This document shows, piece after piece, positions 35,892 to 43,241 of a DNA stretch of 64,000 bases. Each line of letters starts with the position of its first letter. The first letter of the stretch is position 1. The position numbers were made by a program, and so were the translations under genes. Location: assembly GCA_052161645.1 (NCBI GenBank), contig CP197414.1. One strand, written 5' to 3'. The notes under the pieces were generated by a model. That model ran no database searches. It was not told where the DNA came from and saw only the letters and a program-made list of their open reading frames with translations. The DNA is from Laterigemmans sp052161645 (lineage in GTDB: Bacteria; Planctomycetota; Planctomycetia; Pirellulales; Pirellulaceae).

Positions 35892-36558
35892 GGGGAAACT
35901 TGCGTGGTCGTCCCTTTTTTCTCAATGTCGACTCCAAACCATACTTCCGTGCTGTTGATTCGACCCACCCCATGTCTCCATAGGGTTGGCTGCGCTGAAT
36001 TGCTCGTCGAAGCTGGTCTTCCTCTTTCTCGCCAATGGGGCGGTTTACCCTTGCAACCCAATTTGGCAGGCGTGGTAATGGCCAGCGGGCCAGTTTAACG
36101 CCGCACTTGCCACCGCACCAATTGAACAAGCTTCCGAAACGCCATTGTTCCGCCGCGTCGACAAGTCCGGCGGCAAGTGCATTGCGTTCAACGTAGCGGC
36201 AAACCACGAAGAAGTGCTCGTCGCTCTGGATGGGAAAACTCTTGTAGCGACCTTGGTAAAGATGTCCACTGCCAGCGCAATGGTAATGCGCATGATGTCG
36301 AGCAGTGTGTGTCATTGTCACCCAGTACATGAGACGACTCATCGCCCCATCCTCACGTGGAGAGATAACCATGTGCCAGTGATTTCCCATCCATTGGTAG
36401 GCGAACAAATCAACGGGAAATTTTTCAAGTCCTTCGCAAAGCACCCGCTCAAACGCTTCGTAGTCAGCAGCCTTGTGAAAGATGGTCATCCGGCCATTGC
36501 CCCGGTTCAAAGCATGGTAGATTTCACCGGCAACATCGGCGCGTGGTGGTCGTGGCAT
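35878..36558 (-). CDS. REP-associated tyrosine transposase (Y1_Tnp)
   Basis: This 226-aa protein begins MPRPPRADVAGEIYHALNRG. It has the HUH-type active-site motif NHWHMVI (two His around Trp, near residues 58-64) and, further on, the helix with the nucleophile Tyr (RYVERNALAAGLV, Tyr in FVVCRYVE). FGSLFNWCGG and WVARVNRP are typical of the Y1_Tnp/IS200-like RAYT group. These single-domain transposases cut single-stranded DNA at REP hairpins and are often domesticated. The frame is intact. Its TAG stop codon lies inside the left terminal repeat, so gene and end overlap. The insertion joins the truncated BNR gene to the truncated gene at 36634. Confidence 0.9.
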   Translation of the reverse strand: MPRPPRADVAGEIYHALNRGNGRMTIFHKAADYEAFERVLCEGLEKFPVDLFAYQWMGNHWHMVISPREDGAMSRLMYWVTMTHTARHHAHYHCAGSGHLYQGRYKSFPIQSDEHFFVVCRYVERNALAAGLVDAAEQWRFGSLFNWCGGKCGVKLARWPLPRLPNWVARVNRPIGEKEEDQLRRAIQRSQPYGDMGWVESTARKYGLESTLRKKGRPRKFPQTAK

Positions 36559-36633
36559 CGTTGGGTCTCCTGTAGACCAGCAAGATAACGAAACAAAATT
36601 TCCCAGTCAACCAAAACGGCTCCTGACCCTTTT

Positions 36634-37125
36634 TTGCTCCGCAATCAACTGGCGACAGCGACCAGCGAACCGGCCGGGTTTCCCGAAACCTTGGGAGACG
36701 CCGCGGCCGATATGCGAATCGCGGCCCAATTGCTGCAGCGGGGTGAACCCACGGCCGTCTCGCTGGACGCCGCCACGGCCGCCTTGCAACGACTCGACCT
36801 GGTCCTGGAAAGTTTGGACGCGGCAACCGACAACAGCGAAAGATCGGCTCCCGCCGAAGGTGGCGAACCAACGACTGAAGAACAAAATGCGGAAGCTGAA
36901 GAGAACAAAAAAATGATGGCCAGCTTGCGTTTGGCTCGTGCCACGCAAGCGTTTCTGAAAACGCGTACGATGGAGCTGATGCAAGCGATCGAAGAAGCGA
37001 CGGAAAAATCGACCGATCCGGCCATCAAAGCTCGTTACGAAGTCGCCAAACGAAAACTGGCCGAAGAACAACAACGCTTGATCGATCGCATCGAAAGCTA
37101 TGAAGAACTACTCAGGTCCCGCTGA
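36634..37125 (+). pseudogene. helical protein, N-terminally truncated by the RAYT unit
   Basis: The frame runs from the RAYT right end without an ATG (TTG at 36634). It encodes about 160 residues: DAAADMRIAAQLLQRGEPTA, an acidic stretch (EEQNAEAEENKK), and a long coiled-coil-like helix (IKARYEVAKRKLAEEQQRLI). The stop overlaps the next ATG (TGATG), typical of an operon. In related planctomycete gene pairs the upstream protein is longer and exported; the missing N-terminus here was probably lost when the RAYT unit inserted. I do not know its function. It may still be translated from an upstream start in the element. Confidence 0.55.
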
Positions 37126-38027
37126 TGAACCGCAAAGCTAAATCGCCCGTCCCGGCTCCGCTGATCATCGTCTGCCTGCTGGCTGCCGCTTGGTGGCTCT
37201 GGCAAGACCCGCCGGCGACCGCTTTCCAGCCACCACCCGCTGATCAACAGGCTCCTGATCAACCCGCTGCCGATCCACAGCAAGCTGATGATAACGGTTT
37301 AGGAGGGTTACTTGAGGGGCTCGATCTCGAACCTGAAACCGCTAACCCACCAGCGGCCGATTCCGCCGCGCCGCAGAACTCCGCGCAGCCGAGTTCTGAT
37401 AAATCCAAAGCCAGTCAGTCAGCGCAAGAAAACTCGGGGATCCCGCTGTGGCAAGCCTATTTGGCGATGCGCGACGCTGGCCAGCGGCTCTCGCGGGGAC
37501 AAGTCGATGAGGACACGTTGAGCTCGCAACAGCGGGCTATCGATCTGTTGGATGAAATCATTAACACCGCTTCATCCGACGAACCAACGGGCGCGGCGCA
37601 AAGTCAGCAGTCTGAACAACAACCTGCTGGCGAGCCCCAGCAGGATCCGGACGCGCAACAGGATCAACAGCCGGGAGAATCAAATACAGAACAGACCCAG
37701 CAGACAGAGCAGTCAGAACAAGCAGAGCAAGGTAGCGAGCAGCGAACGGAAGGGGCGGGGCAGAACGAGGGACAGCAAACGCCGGCGGGCGAGGGTGATG
37801 GCTCGGCGGCGGGTGATGATGGCCAAGCGACCAAGCAAGAAGCGGCTGTGGCAGCGCGGGCCGGACAAGCACCACCGCTGGCTGAGGGTCAAGCTGTTTG
37901 GGGACACTTGCCGCAACGCACGCGAGGACTGCTGCGAGCCGACATCCCGACGGAGTATGTTCCCCGTTATGCCAAAGCCATTCGTGCCTATTTCGAAGCC
38001 TTAGCGGAACTCCCCGCCAATGAATAA
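37125..38027 (+). CDS. exported or anchored Gln/Asp-rich low-complexity protein
   Basis: This 300-aa protein has an N-terminal membrane helix (LIIVCLLAAAWWLW, residues about 13-26) behind a basic start, then a Pro/Gln-rich stretch. A short ordered part (IPLWQAYLAMRDAGQRLSRG, SSQQRAIDLLDEIIN) is followed by about 100 residues dominated by Gln, Glu and Ser (EQTQQTEQSEQAEQGSEQ). It ends with a conserved block, VWGHLPQRTRGLLRADIPTE and YVPRYAKAIRAYFEALAELP, that I associate with planctomycete proteins encoded in MoxR/BatA-type clusters. Start overlaps the stop of the truncated gene before it. Function unknown; a cell-envelope role is a guess. Confidence 0.7.
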   Translation: MNRKAKSPVPAPLIIVCLLAAAWWLWQDPPATAFQPPPADQQAPDQPAADPQQADDNGLGGLLEGLDLEPETANPPAADSAAPQNSAQPSSDKSKASQSAQENSGIPLWQAYLAMRDAGQRLSRGQVDEDTLSSQQRAIDLLDEIINTASSDEPTGAAQSQQSEQQPAGEPQQDPDAQQDQQPGESNTEQTQQTEQSEQAEQGSEQRTEGAGQNEGQQTPAGEGDGSAAGDDGQATKQEAAVAARAGQAPPLAEGQAVWGHLPQRTRGLLRADIPTEYVPRYAKAIRAYFEALAELPANE

Positions 38028-38060
38028 CCTGCCAATGTTGCCGACCGGGTTTGCCGACCG

Positions 38061-38134
38061 GGGTCAGCCCTGGTGTTCGGTTTTCAGGGGGTGCAGCGAG
38101 ATTGTGATTTGCATTGCGCTGGTGTCCCGGCTTC
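38061..38134 (+). repeat. dispersed repeat A/B, copy 5, touching the IS1182-like element
   Basis: GGGTCAGCCCTGGTGTTCGG (part A, degenerate) and ATTGTGATTTGCATTGCG (part B). In the copy at 26733-26835 similarity goes on into CAGATCGTTCAGCTT, which corresponds here to the terminal repeat of the transposon. Confidence 0.65.
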
Positions 38135-39788
38135 AGAGATCGTCCAGCTTACAGCTTATGATTTGCTAGCAAAAAAAAATGGCCTCGCACGGGGTGGACT
38201 GTTCGCACTACGAGTGCGAGTGATTTATTGTCACTCCGACGAGGCCAGTTGAAAGCTAATGACTCTGTCACCAAAAAACAACTGCATTCCAGTATCCGCC
38301 CCTGGCGGAAGGTTCCCCAGAACTACTTGCTCTCCAAGAGCAGCTCAAAGACGATTCCCATGTCCAGGCCGTCCGGCGAACCATCAGCCGCCTCGATTTG
38401 CAGACACTGCGTGAGGTGTATCGAGGTACCGGATCGAAACCGTATCCGCCTGAATTGATGCTCGCCGTTGTGCTGGTTCAGATCCTCGCCGGACTGACCA
38501 GTCCGGCCCAGTGGTTTCGCGACGCGACCTCGAGAGATCAATGCAAGCTGGTTGGCCAAGGCATCGCTCCCTCGCGTTCAGCCTGGTACGACTTTCGAGA
38601 CCGAGCTGGCAAGTTCATCGATACTCTCCACCAGCAGCTCATCAATGATGCAACCGATAACGGGCTGGTCGATCCCGTCGAAGCCGCTTTGGATGGAACG
38701 TTCACCTCGGCCAATGCGTCACGACACAAAATCTACAATCTCAAGCAGATCAATCGTCGCTTGAATAAACTCAAACGAGCGATCTGGTCAATTGACGACC
38801 CGCTTCAGATCGCTGCCGCAAAGCCACTCGAGAAGGTCCCGAAGTGGATTGCTGAAACCGCCGCAGGACGTGGCAGGCAATTGCACAGTCTGCGGCAAGC
38901 AAAACGCGAATTGCTTGATAAAATCCGCGATAATCGCAAGGCTCACTCACGTTATCGCCGCGATGAAGCCAAGCTGGTCGTAAGTCCGGCTGACCCCGAG
39001 GCGGTGATTGGCCGAGACAAATATGACGTGGTCCGACCGCTCTATAACATCCAGTATATGACCGACTGCCAGAGTGGTGTGATTTTAGGTTTTGAAGTGT
39101 TTCGGCAAAACAGTGATAACACAACCCTGGGACCGATGATCGAGCAATGCCAACGTATCGTCAAGGGTTGCTTGCGGACGATTCATGCCGACGCCGGCTA
39201 CTGCTCGATTCTTGATTTGAAGGATTGTGAGCGGTTGGGAATTGATTTGTGGGCACCGGTTCAGGACAACATCATGCAGCAACGTAAACTGGCCAACGGT
39301 CAACTCCAAATACCCTCAGGCGAATTCGACTTTGATCGATCCACCGGCGAGCTGCGCTGCCCTGGTGGCCATGCGATGAAACTAGTACGTACCGTGCAGC
39401 TTCCCCGCGCCTGTGGACGCATGGTACCGGAACTGCGTTTTGAGCAGTCGAAGGAAAATTGCTTGGGTTGTCCACTAGCGTTCAAGTGCTTGGGCAATGG
39501 CTCAAAACGTCGGACCATCAGCCGCCAGAAAGAACAGCATCTACTGGATGCGCAAAAGGAAAAGATGTCAGGTGAAGCGGGTCGCCAGAGTCGAGGGAAG
39601 CGTGGTTCATCAGTTGAAAGAAGTTTTGGCGACGGAAAGCTCCACCGCAATCAGACTACTCAACACGGTCACGGATTAGCTCGGGTACGAGCCGAGGTGG
39701 GCCTGCTGGCGCTCGCTCAGAACACCTTGACGCTATACAACCGCGAAAAACGCAGTGAAAACGCATCGCTGTAAGCTGGACGATCTCT
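38135..39788 (+). mobile_element. IS1182-like insertion sequence with 21-bp perfect terminal inverted repeats
   Basis: AGAGATCGTCCAGCTTACAG plus C at 38135-38155 recurs as its exact complement at 39768-39788. The right repeat overlaps the last codons of the transposase gene. Two hairpins lie inside the left end (CGCACT-ACG-AGTGCG at 38204-38218; GAGTGA...TCACTC at 38218-38236), framed by TGGCCTCG...CGAGGCCA. Such structures often block read-through transcription into the transposase. No obvious target-site duplication was seen. Confidence 0.85.
38259..39774 (+). CDS. IS1182-family DDE transposase (frameshift near N-terminus)
   Basis: The main frame (from TTG 38398; 458 residues) reads SKPYPPELMLAVVLVQILAG, DPVEAALDGTFTSANASRHK with the first catalytic Asp, YNIQYMTDCQSGVILGFEV, IHADAGYCS with the second Asp and, near the C-terminus, KRGSSVERSFGDGKLHRNQ with the catalytic Glu. 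Upstream the same frame stays open to 38263 and encodes a plausible start (TAFQYPPLAEGSPELLALQE). The only nearby ATG (38259, MTLSPK) is in another frame. One base less in the six-A run at 38272-38277 would join them into a ~504-aa protein. This is either an inactivating insertion, a sequencing error in the A-run, or programmed slippage. Such enzymes mediate cut-and-paste movement. Confidence 0.85.
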
Positions 39789-39817
39789 TTAGGCGATTCG
39801 GCTCAGGAACGACCAAA

Positions 39818-40135
39818 CTATTGGCTTAGCATTTGTTTTGCTTTGAACAAATCTTTCAGACGTTGCAATTCCTCGGCGCTCCAGCCGGCGGGTTCGGAAA
39901 GTGCGTGCCAGGCGTCAATGTAATCAGCTGGTGCATACTCGTGACCAAAGCCGGGCGGCGCGGTTCCCACGATCATGTCCGCGGCAACTTGTAACATAGT
40001 GACGATCGGAAACCAGCGTAACTCGGGGGAAGCATCGGCCCCGCGGGAGCCTCGCATCCAAGCGGGTTCTTGCCAGGCTGATTGAAAGCTGAAAAAGACG
40101 ATTGGATCGCTGTCGTGTTGCAAAAAAGCTAGGGT
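39818..40135 (-). pseudogene. C-terminal fragment of an alpha/beta-hydrolase-family membrane protein (Abhydrolase_9-like)
   Basis: The frame reads LAFLQHDSDPIVFFSFQSAW, ELRWFPIVTMLQVAADMIVG, PPGFGHEYAPADYIDAWHAL and ends soon after WSAEELQRLKDLF. This matches the last ~100 residues of the Abhydrolase_9 (PF10081) group, integral membrane hydrolases of about 500-550 aa. The upstream part is gone: homology stops where a 17-bp tandem repeat begins at 40133. The nucleophile region is therefore missing and the piece is a relic. Confidence 0.65.
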
Positions 40136-40166
40136 GGAAAAGGTGACGGGGTGGAAAAGGTGACGG
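40133..40166. repeat. 2 x 17-bp tandem repeat (GGTGGAAAAGGTGACGG)
   Basis: Two exact adjacent copies at 40133-40149 and 40150-40166. They mark the point where the hydrolase fragment loses its family similarity. The sequence is reminiscent of the AGGGTCAGG end of the RAYT unit, but it is not the same. Confidence 0.8.
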
Positions 40167-40258
40167 GGGGAGTTTTAAGTTTACACTACACGAAAAATGA
40201 CTAGCACGCCAAAGAGCAGGACGATTTCGGCGACCTTCGAGGGTATCTTTGGTAGGGG

Positions 40259-40311
40259 GCGTTGTATTGTTCCAGCCGACTGCCTGACGCTAAATCATAT
40301 CTGTAGGCCGA
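40259..40311 (-). repeat. dispersed repeat C, copy 2
   Basis: GTTGTATTGTTCCAGCC, CTGACGCTAAATC and TAGGCCGAAG, matching 33789-33846. A degenerate inverted copy of repeat A (TAGCCTGGCGAAGCCTCTCC, 40361-40380) follows. The rest of 40167-40499 shows nothing else. Confidence 0.6.
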
Positions 40312-40499
40312 AGGGGCGAGGAGAGCCAGCGCAGAAGATCTAACATCGATGGTTGTGTGTTAGCCTGGCGAAGCCTCTCCGCCAGTGTGTGGCCTTTAGG
40401 CGATGCGGGTAGTACCGACCGGTTGGTTGCCAGTTACAATCAGTAGCTTGCTCGCCGAATCAAACAACCTGCTAGTCATTTCTTCCGTCGAGGTTTCGC

Positions 40500-41220
40500 A
40501 TGCCCCCGTTCGCTTCCAACCGCCGTGCTTTCTGATTTCTTCCGCGACGGTGGCTGCGGCTGTACCGTTGGTCGCGTCACCTCTACGGACAGCAGTGGCG
40601 GACGAGCCGGCCAACCCCGGCGGGCCGTTGTTGGCCTACGTGGGTACCTCCAGCGCTCCGCTCCGCGATGTCTTGCCGACTCAGGTCGACCTACCGCCGG
40701 GCAATGCCCGGGGCATTCATATCTTTACAGTCAATCGCGAAACCGGTGATTTGACCCCGGCCGGTCTACTCGAGTCGGGAAGCAGTCCCAGCTCGTTGGT
40801 GATCAATCCCGCCGGTACGCACATGTATTCGGCTGATGAAACCGCTCGCGTGGGGACCGGCAACATCGGCACCGTCAGCGCCTATTCGATTGATCATCAA
40901 AATGGCCAGCTGACGCTGTTGAATTCCGTACCTTCGGGCGGCGCCGGGCCGACCTACGTGAGTCTTCATCCCTCGGGAAAATTTCTCTTTGTGGCAAACT
41001 ACTTTGGCGGCACGGTGGCTGTTCTACCCATCTTACCTGATGGGCGCTTGGGCCAAGCAACCGATGTCAAAGTAGACTCTGGAGAGATTGGCCCTATCCA
41101 GGCGACCAACGCGCCTCCTGATAGCTTTGCGATCAGCGGACACGATCGCACGCACGCGCACATGATCGAAGCGGCTCCCGACGGGCGTTTTGTACTGCAC
41201 GTCGATCTTGGATTGTGTGC
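40500..41220 (+). pseudogene. exported lactonase (YbhE/6-phosphogluconolactonase-like propeller), frameshifted and truncated
   Basis: ATG 40500 starts MPPFASNRRAF with a twin-arginine motif, then hits TGA. Restoring one base near 40534 continues LISSATVAAAVPLVASPLRT, a proper Tat signal. The remaining frame has propeller blades typical of lactonase-family proteins: LLAYVGTSS, GIHIFTVNRETGDLTPAGLL, SPSSLVINPAGTHMYSADET, GPTYVSLHPSGKFLFVANYF and HMIEAAPDGRFVLHVDLG. Similarity ends near 41217 and a copy of repeat A starts at 41226, so about 130-180 C-terminal residues of the usual 380-400 are missing. Two independent lesions make it a pseudogene. The 286-aa open frame starting at 40403 is an artefact of the shift. 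Confidence 0.75.
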
Positions 41221-41225
41221 CATGC

Positions 41226-41251
41226 GGGTCAGGCTTTGTGTTCGGTGTTCA
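41226..41251 (+). repeat. dispersed repeat A, copy 7, at the cut end of the lactonase gene
   Basis: GGGTCAGGCTTTGTGTTCGG followed by TGTTCA, the best match to the consensus core. The lactonase frame ends about 10 bp before it. Confidence 0.75.
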
Positions 41252-41372
41252 TGGTTAGCGTGATTTCGATCTCCGGCTAAACGTTTTGGTCAAACGAAGC
41301 AAATCCGATCAGGACTAAGAAGCGCTCCGCAGGTGTCGCGCACAAACCTCAAGAGAAAGTGGTCGAAAAAAT

Positions 41373-41410
41373 GGGGGCAGGAAAATTCCAGGGACGTAGT
41401 TTCCTGCCAA
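41373..41410. repeat. GGCAGG...CCTGCC palindromic repeat, copy 3
   Basis: GGGGGCAGGAAAATTCC and TTTCCTGCC, followed by AAGCCTTTGATTCA, resemble 17210-17270 (…TTTTCCTGCCAAGCCTTTC). It lies between repeat A and the heptamer array. Confidence 0.55.
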
Positions 41411-41426
41411 GCCTTTGATTCACTCC

Positions 41427-41524
41427 GCTAACTGCTAACTGCTAACTGCTAACTGCTAACTGCTAACTGCTAACTGCTAACTGCTAACTGCTAACTGCTA
41501 ACTGCTAACTGCTAACTGCTAACT
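41427..41524. repeat. 14 x 7-bp tandem array (GCTAACT) ending at the purD stop codon
   Basis: Exactly fourteen uninterrupted GCTAACT units (98 bp). The last base is adjacent to the TCA that is the reverse complement of the purD stop. On the purD strand each unit reads AGTTAGC and contains TAG, so all three frames are closed within 21 bp. Confidence 0.97.
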
Positions 41525-42823
41525 TCAGGCTTCTGCGAGTGCTTTGTCGCTGATGTCTTTGCGACACCAAGCGCCGGTCCAGCGGATTTCGCGAACGGCT
41601 CGGTAGGCTTGCAGTTTGGCCGCGCTGATCGAATTGCCAATGGCCGTGACCCCCAGCACGCGTCCTCCGGCCGTGAGCACTTGCCCGTCCGAGCCTTCCT
41701 TCGTGCCTGCGTGAAAGACTTTTACATCGTCCACCGTTGCCGCTTGTTCGAGCCCGCTGATCTTCAGTCCCTGGGGGTAGTCGCCTGGATAACCTTCGCT
41801 GGCCATGACCACGCAGATGCTGGGCCGCGGGTCCCACTGGGGCGGTTCGATGCTCTCCAGTTTGCCATCCACGGCTGCTTCTATAATTTCAACCAAATCG
41901 CCTTGCAGTCGCATCAGCAAGGGTTGGCATTCGGGGTCACCGAATCGGACGTTGAACTCGAGAACTTTGGGGCCGGCTGCGGTCAGCATCAAGCCGGCGT
42001 AGAGCACACCGCGGAAGGGGCGGCGGGAGCGTTTCATGGCATGTACCACGGGCACCAGGATGGTCGCTTCGATTTTCGCCATCATTTCCTCGTCGACCAC
42101 AGGCGTGGGGCAGTAAGCTCCCATGCCGCCGGTGTTGGGGCCTTGGTCTCCGTCGAAGGCCGGCTTATGGTCTTGAGCGGCTGGGAGCGTGAGGATGGTG
42201 GTGCCGTCGGTGATCGCCAACACGCTGGCTTCGACACCGATCAGTCGCTCCTCGATAATTAATTTGTCGCCCGCAGCGCCGAATTCACGATCTTCGCCGA
42301 TTCGCTGGATGGCCGCTAAGGCTTCGTTGCGTTTTGAGCAAACGATGACGCCTTTCCCGGCTGCCAGGCCATCCGCCTTGATTACCACCGGACAGTTGGC
42401 GTCGGGTTCGGTAAAGCGATCTTTGATGTACCGAGCGGCATCTTCGGCGCTGCGAAACGTTTGGTAGGCGGCGGTGGGGATGTTGGCTTGATGCAGCAAG
42501 TTTTTGCAGAAGACTTTGCTCCCCTCCAGTTCGGCAGCCGCTTTGGAGGGTCCGAAAGCGCGGATCCCGGCCGCTTGCAGATCGTCGACCAGGCCGGCCA
42601 CGAGCGGCGCTTCGGGGCCGACGACGACCAAGTCAATTTCGTTCTCTTTGGCGAATTTGACTAGTGCTGGCGAGTCGGTGGCGGCGATCGGCACGTTGAC
42701 CGCGTCGAGGGCCGTGCCAGCGTTGCCGGGAGCCACGTAGACGTGCTGGACGCGGGGGCTGGCGGCGATTTTCCAAGCTAGCGCGTGTTCGCGACCACCA
42801 TTACCGACAATGAGCACTTTCAT
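41525..42823 (-). CDS. purD: Phosphoribosylamine-glycine ligase (GARS)
   Basis: This 432-aa cytoplasmic enzyme joins glycine to phosphoribosylamine with ATP, the second step of de novo purine synthesis. MKVLIVGNGGREHALAWK at the start is the conserved N-terminal loop. The ATP-grasp domain shows VIKADGLAAGKGVIVC, then QDHKPAFDGDQGPNTGGMGA, GVLYAGLMLTAAGPKVLEFN and VRFGDPECQ. I chose ATG 42823; the open frame extends 41 codons upstream to 42946 with no family similarity. No neighbour belongs to purine synthesis. The stop codon touches the heptamer array, so transcripts run straight into it. Identification is certain. Confidence 0.97.
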   Translation of the reverse strand: MKVLIVGNGGREHALAWKIAASPRVQHVYVAPGNAGTALDAVNVPIAATDSPALVKFAKENEIDLVVVGPEAPLVAGLVDDLQAAGIRAFGPSKAAAELEGSKVFCKNLLHQANIPTAAYQTFRSAEDAARYIKDRFTEPDANCPVVIKADGLAAGKGVIVCSKRNEALAAIQRIGEDREFGAAGDKLIIEERLIGVEASVLAITDGTTILTLPAAQDHKPAFDGDQGPNTGGMGAYCPTPVVDEEMMAKIEATILVPVVHAMKRSRRPFRGVLYAGLMLTAAGPKVLEFNVRFGDPECQPLLMRLQGDLVEIIEAAVDGKLESIEPPQWDPRPSICVVMASEGYPGDYPQGLKISGLEQAATVDDVKVFHAGTKEGSDGQVLTAGGRVLGVTAIGNSISAAKLQAYRAVREIRWTGAWCRKDISDKALAEA

Positions 42824-43042
42824 AGCAACGCACAGCAAGAAAAAAGGAAGCGAGGGGGCAATTGCCGGGAAAAACAACCGACAGGCGGCCATCATAAGCC
42901 AATCGCCCGGCGGCGGCGAGGGAACGCCGACGCGTGATATCGCCAAGAAAATTCGGCAGATAAATCGGCTGTTAGCTATCGGGTGGTCGGGGGATCGCTT
43001 GTTGCCAGCGGGAATTATTCCCCCGTAGATTCGTCCCTAGGG

Positions 43043-43071
43043 CTGGATCTTTCCCGAGGACTCGGTATAAT
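43043..43071 (+). promoter_or_regulatory. sigma70-type promoter for the cupredoxin gene
   Basis: A perfect TATAAT (43066-43071) with CTGGAT 17 bp upstream (43043-43048) as a weak -35 box. Transcription would start near 43078, giving a leader of about 165 nt with a strong hairpin. The remaining purD-side part of this 418-bp gap shows nothing else. Confidence 0.5.
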
Positions 43072-43086
43072 TGAGCACTACCCACC

Positions 43087-43138
43087 AGCGGAAGGCGTCT
43101 GCCATTCCTTACTTCCCTCCTTGGGATGGCACTCCGCT
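43087..43138 (+). promoter_or_regulatory. leader hairpin in the cupredoxin 5' UTR
   Basis: TGCCATTCC (43100-43108) pairs with GGGATGGCA (43123-43131, one G-T), and the outer arms AGCGGA (43087-43092) and TCCGCT (43133-43138) extend it. The 14-nt loop is pyrimidine-rich. It lies 104 bp before the start codon and could regulate stability or translation; it matches no riboswitch I know. Confidence 0.4.
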
Positions 43139-43241
43139 AATTAGTAGCTAATTTGATATTGAGGCGGTGGCCGGATTCTCCACCTTATCCGGCTGCCGCC
43201 TTTTCTTACTGGTGTATCCAAACAACTCCAATTCGCTGGGG

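Larger units (their letters stand above)
35820..36632 (-). mobile_element. REP-associated tyrosine transposase (RAYT) unit with inverted ends
   Basis: The left end has AGAAAAAGGGTCAGGAGCC in two tandem 36-bp units (35820-35855, 35856-35891). The right end at about 36600-36632 carries the reverse complement, GGCTCCTGACCCTTTTTT. Further inward, TTTGG...GGGGAAA matches imperfectly on both sides, so the shared ends span about 35 bp. A single transposase gene lies between. REP-like palindromes bordering a RAYT gene are the expected arrangement for this class. Confidence 0.7.

Noticed and set aside
38204..38236. Hairpins in the left end of the IS1182-like element as an independent terminator
   Set aside because: They lie inside the transposon end and are better explained as part of its structure.
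38228..38458. 76-codon frame at the left end of the IS1182-like element
   Set aside because: The frame of the transposase itself is open across this segment and makes better sense (TAFQYPPLAEGS...).
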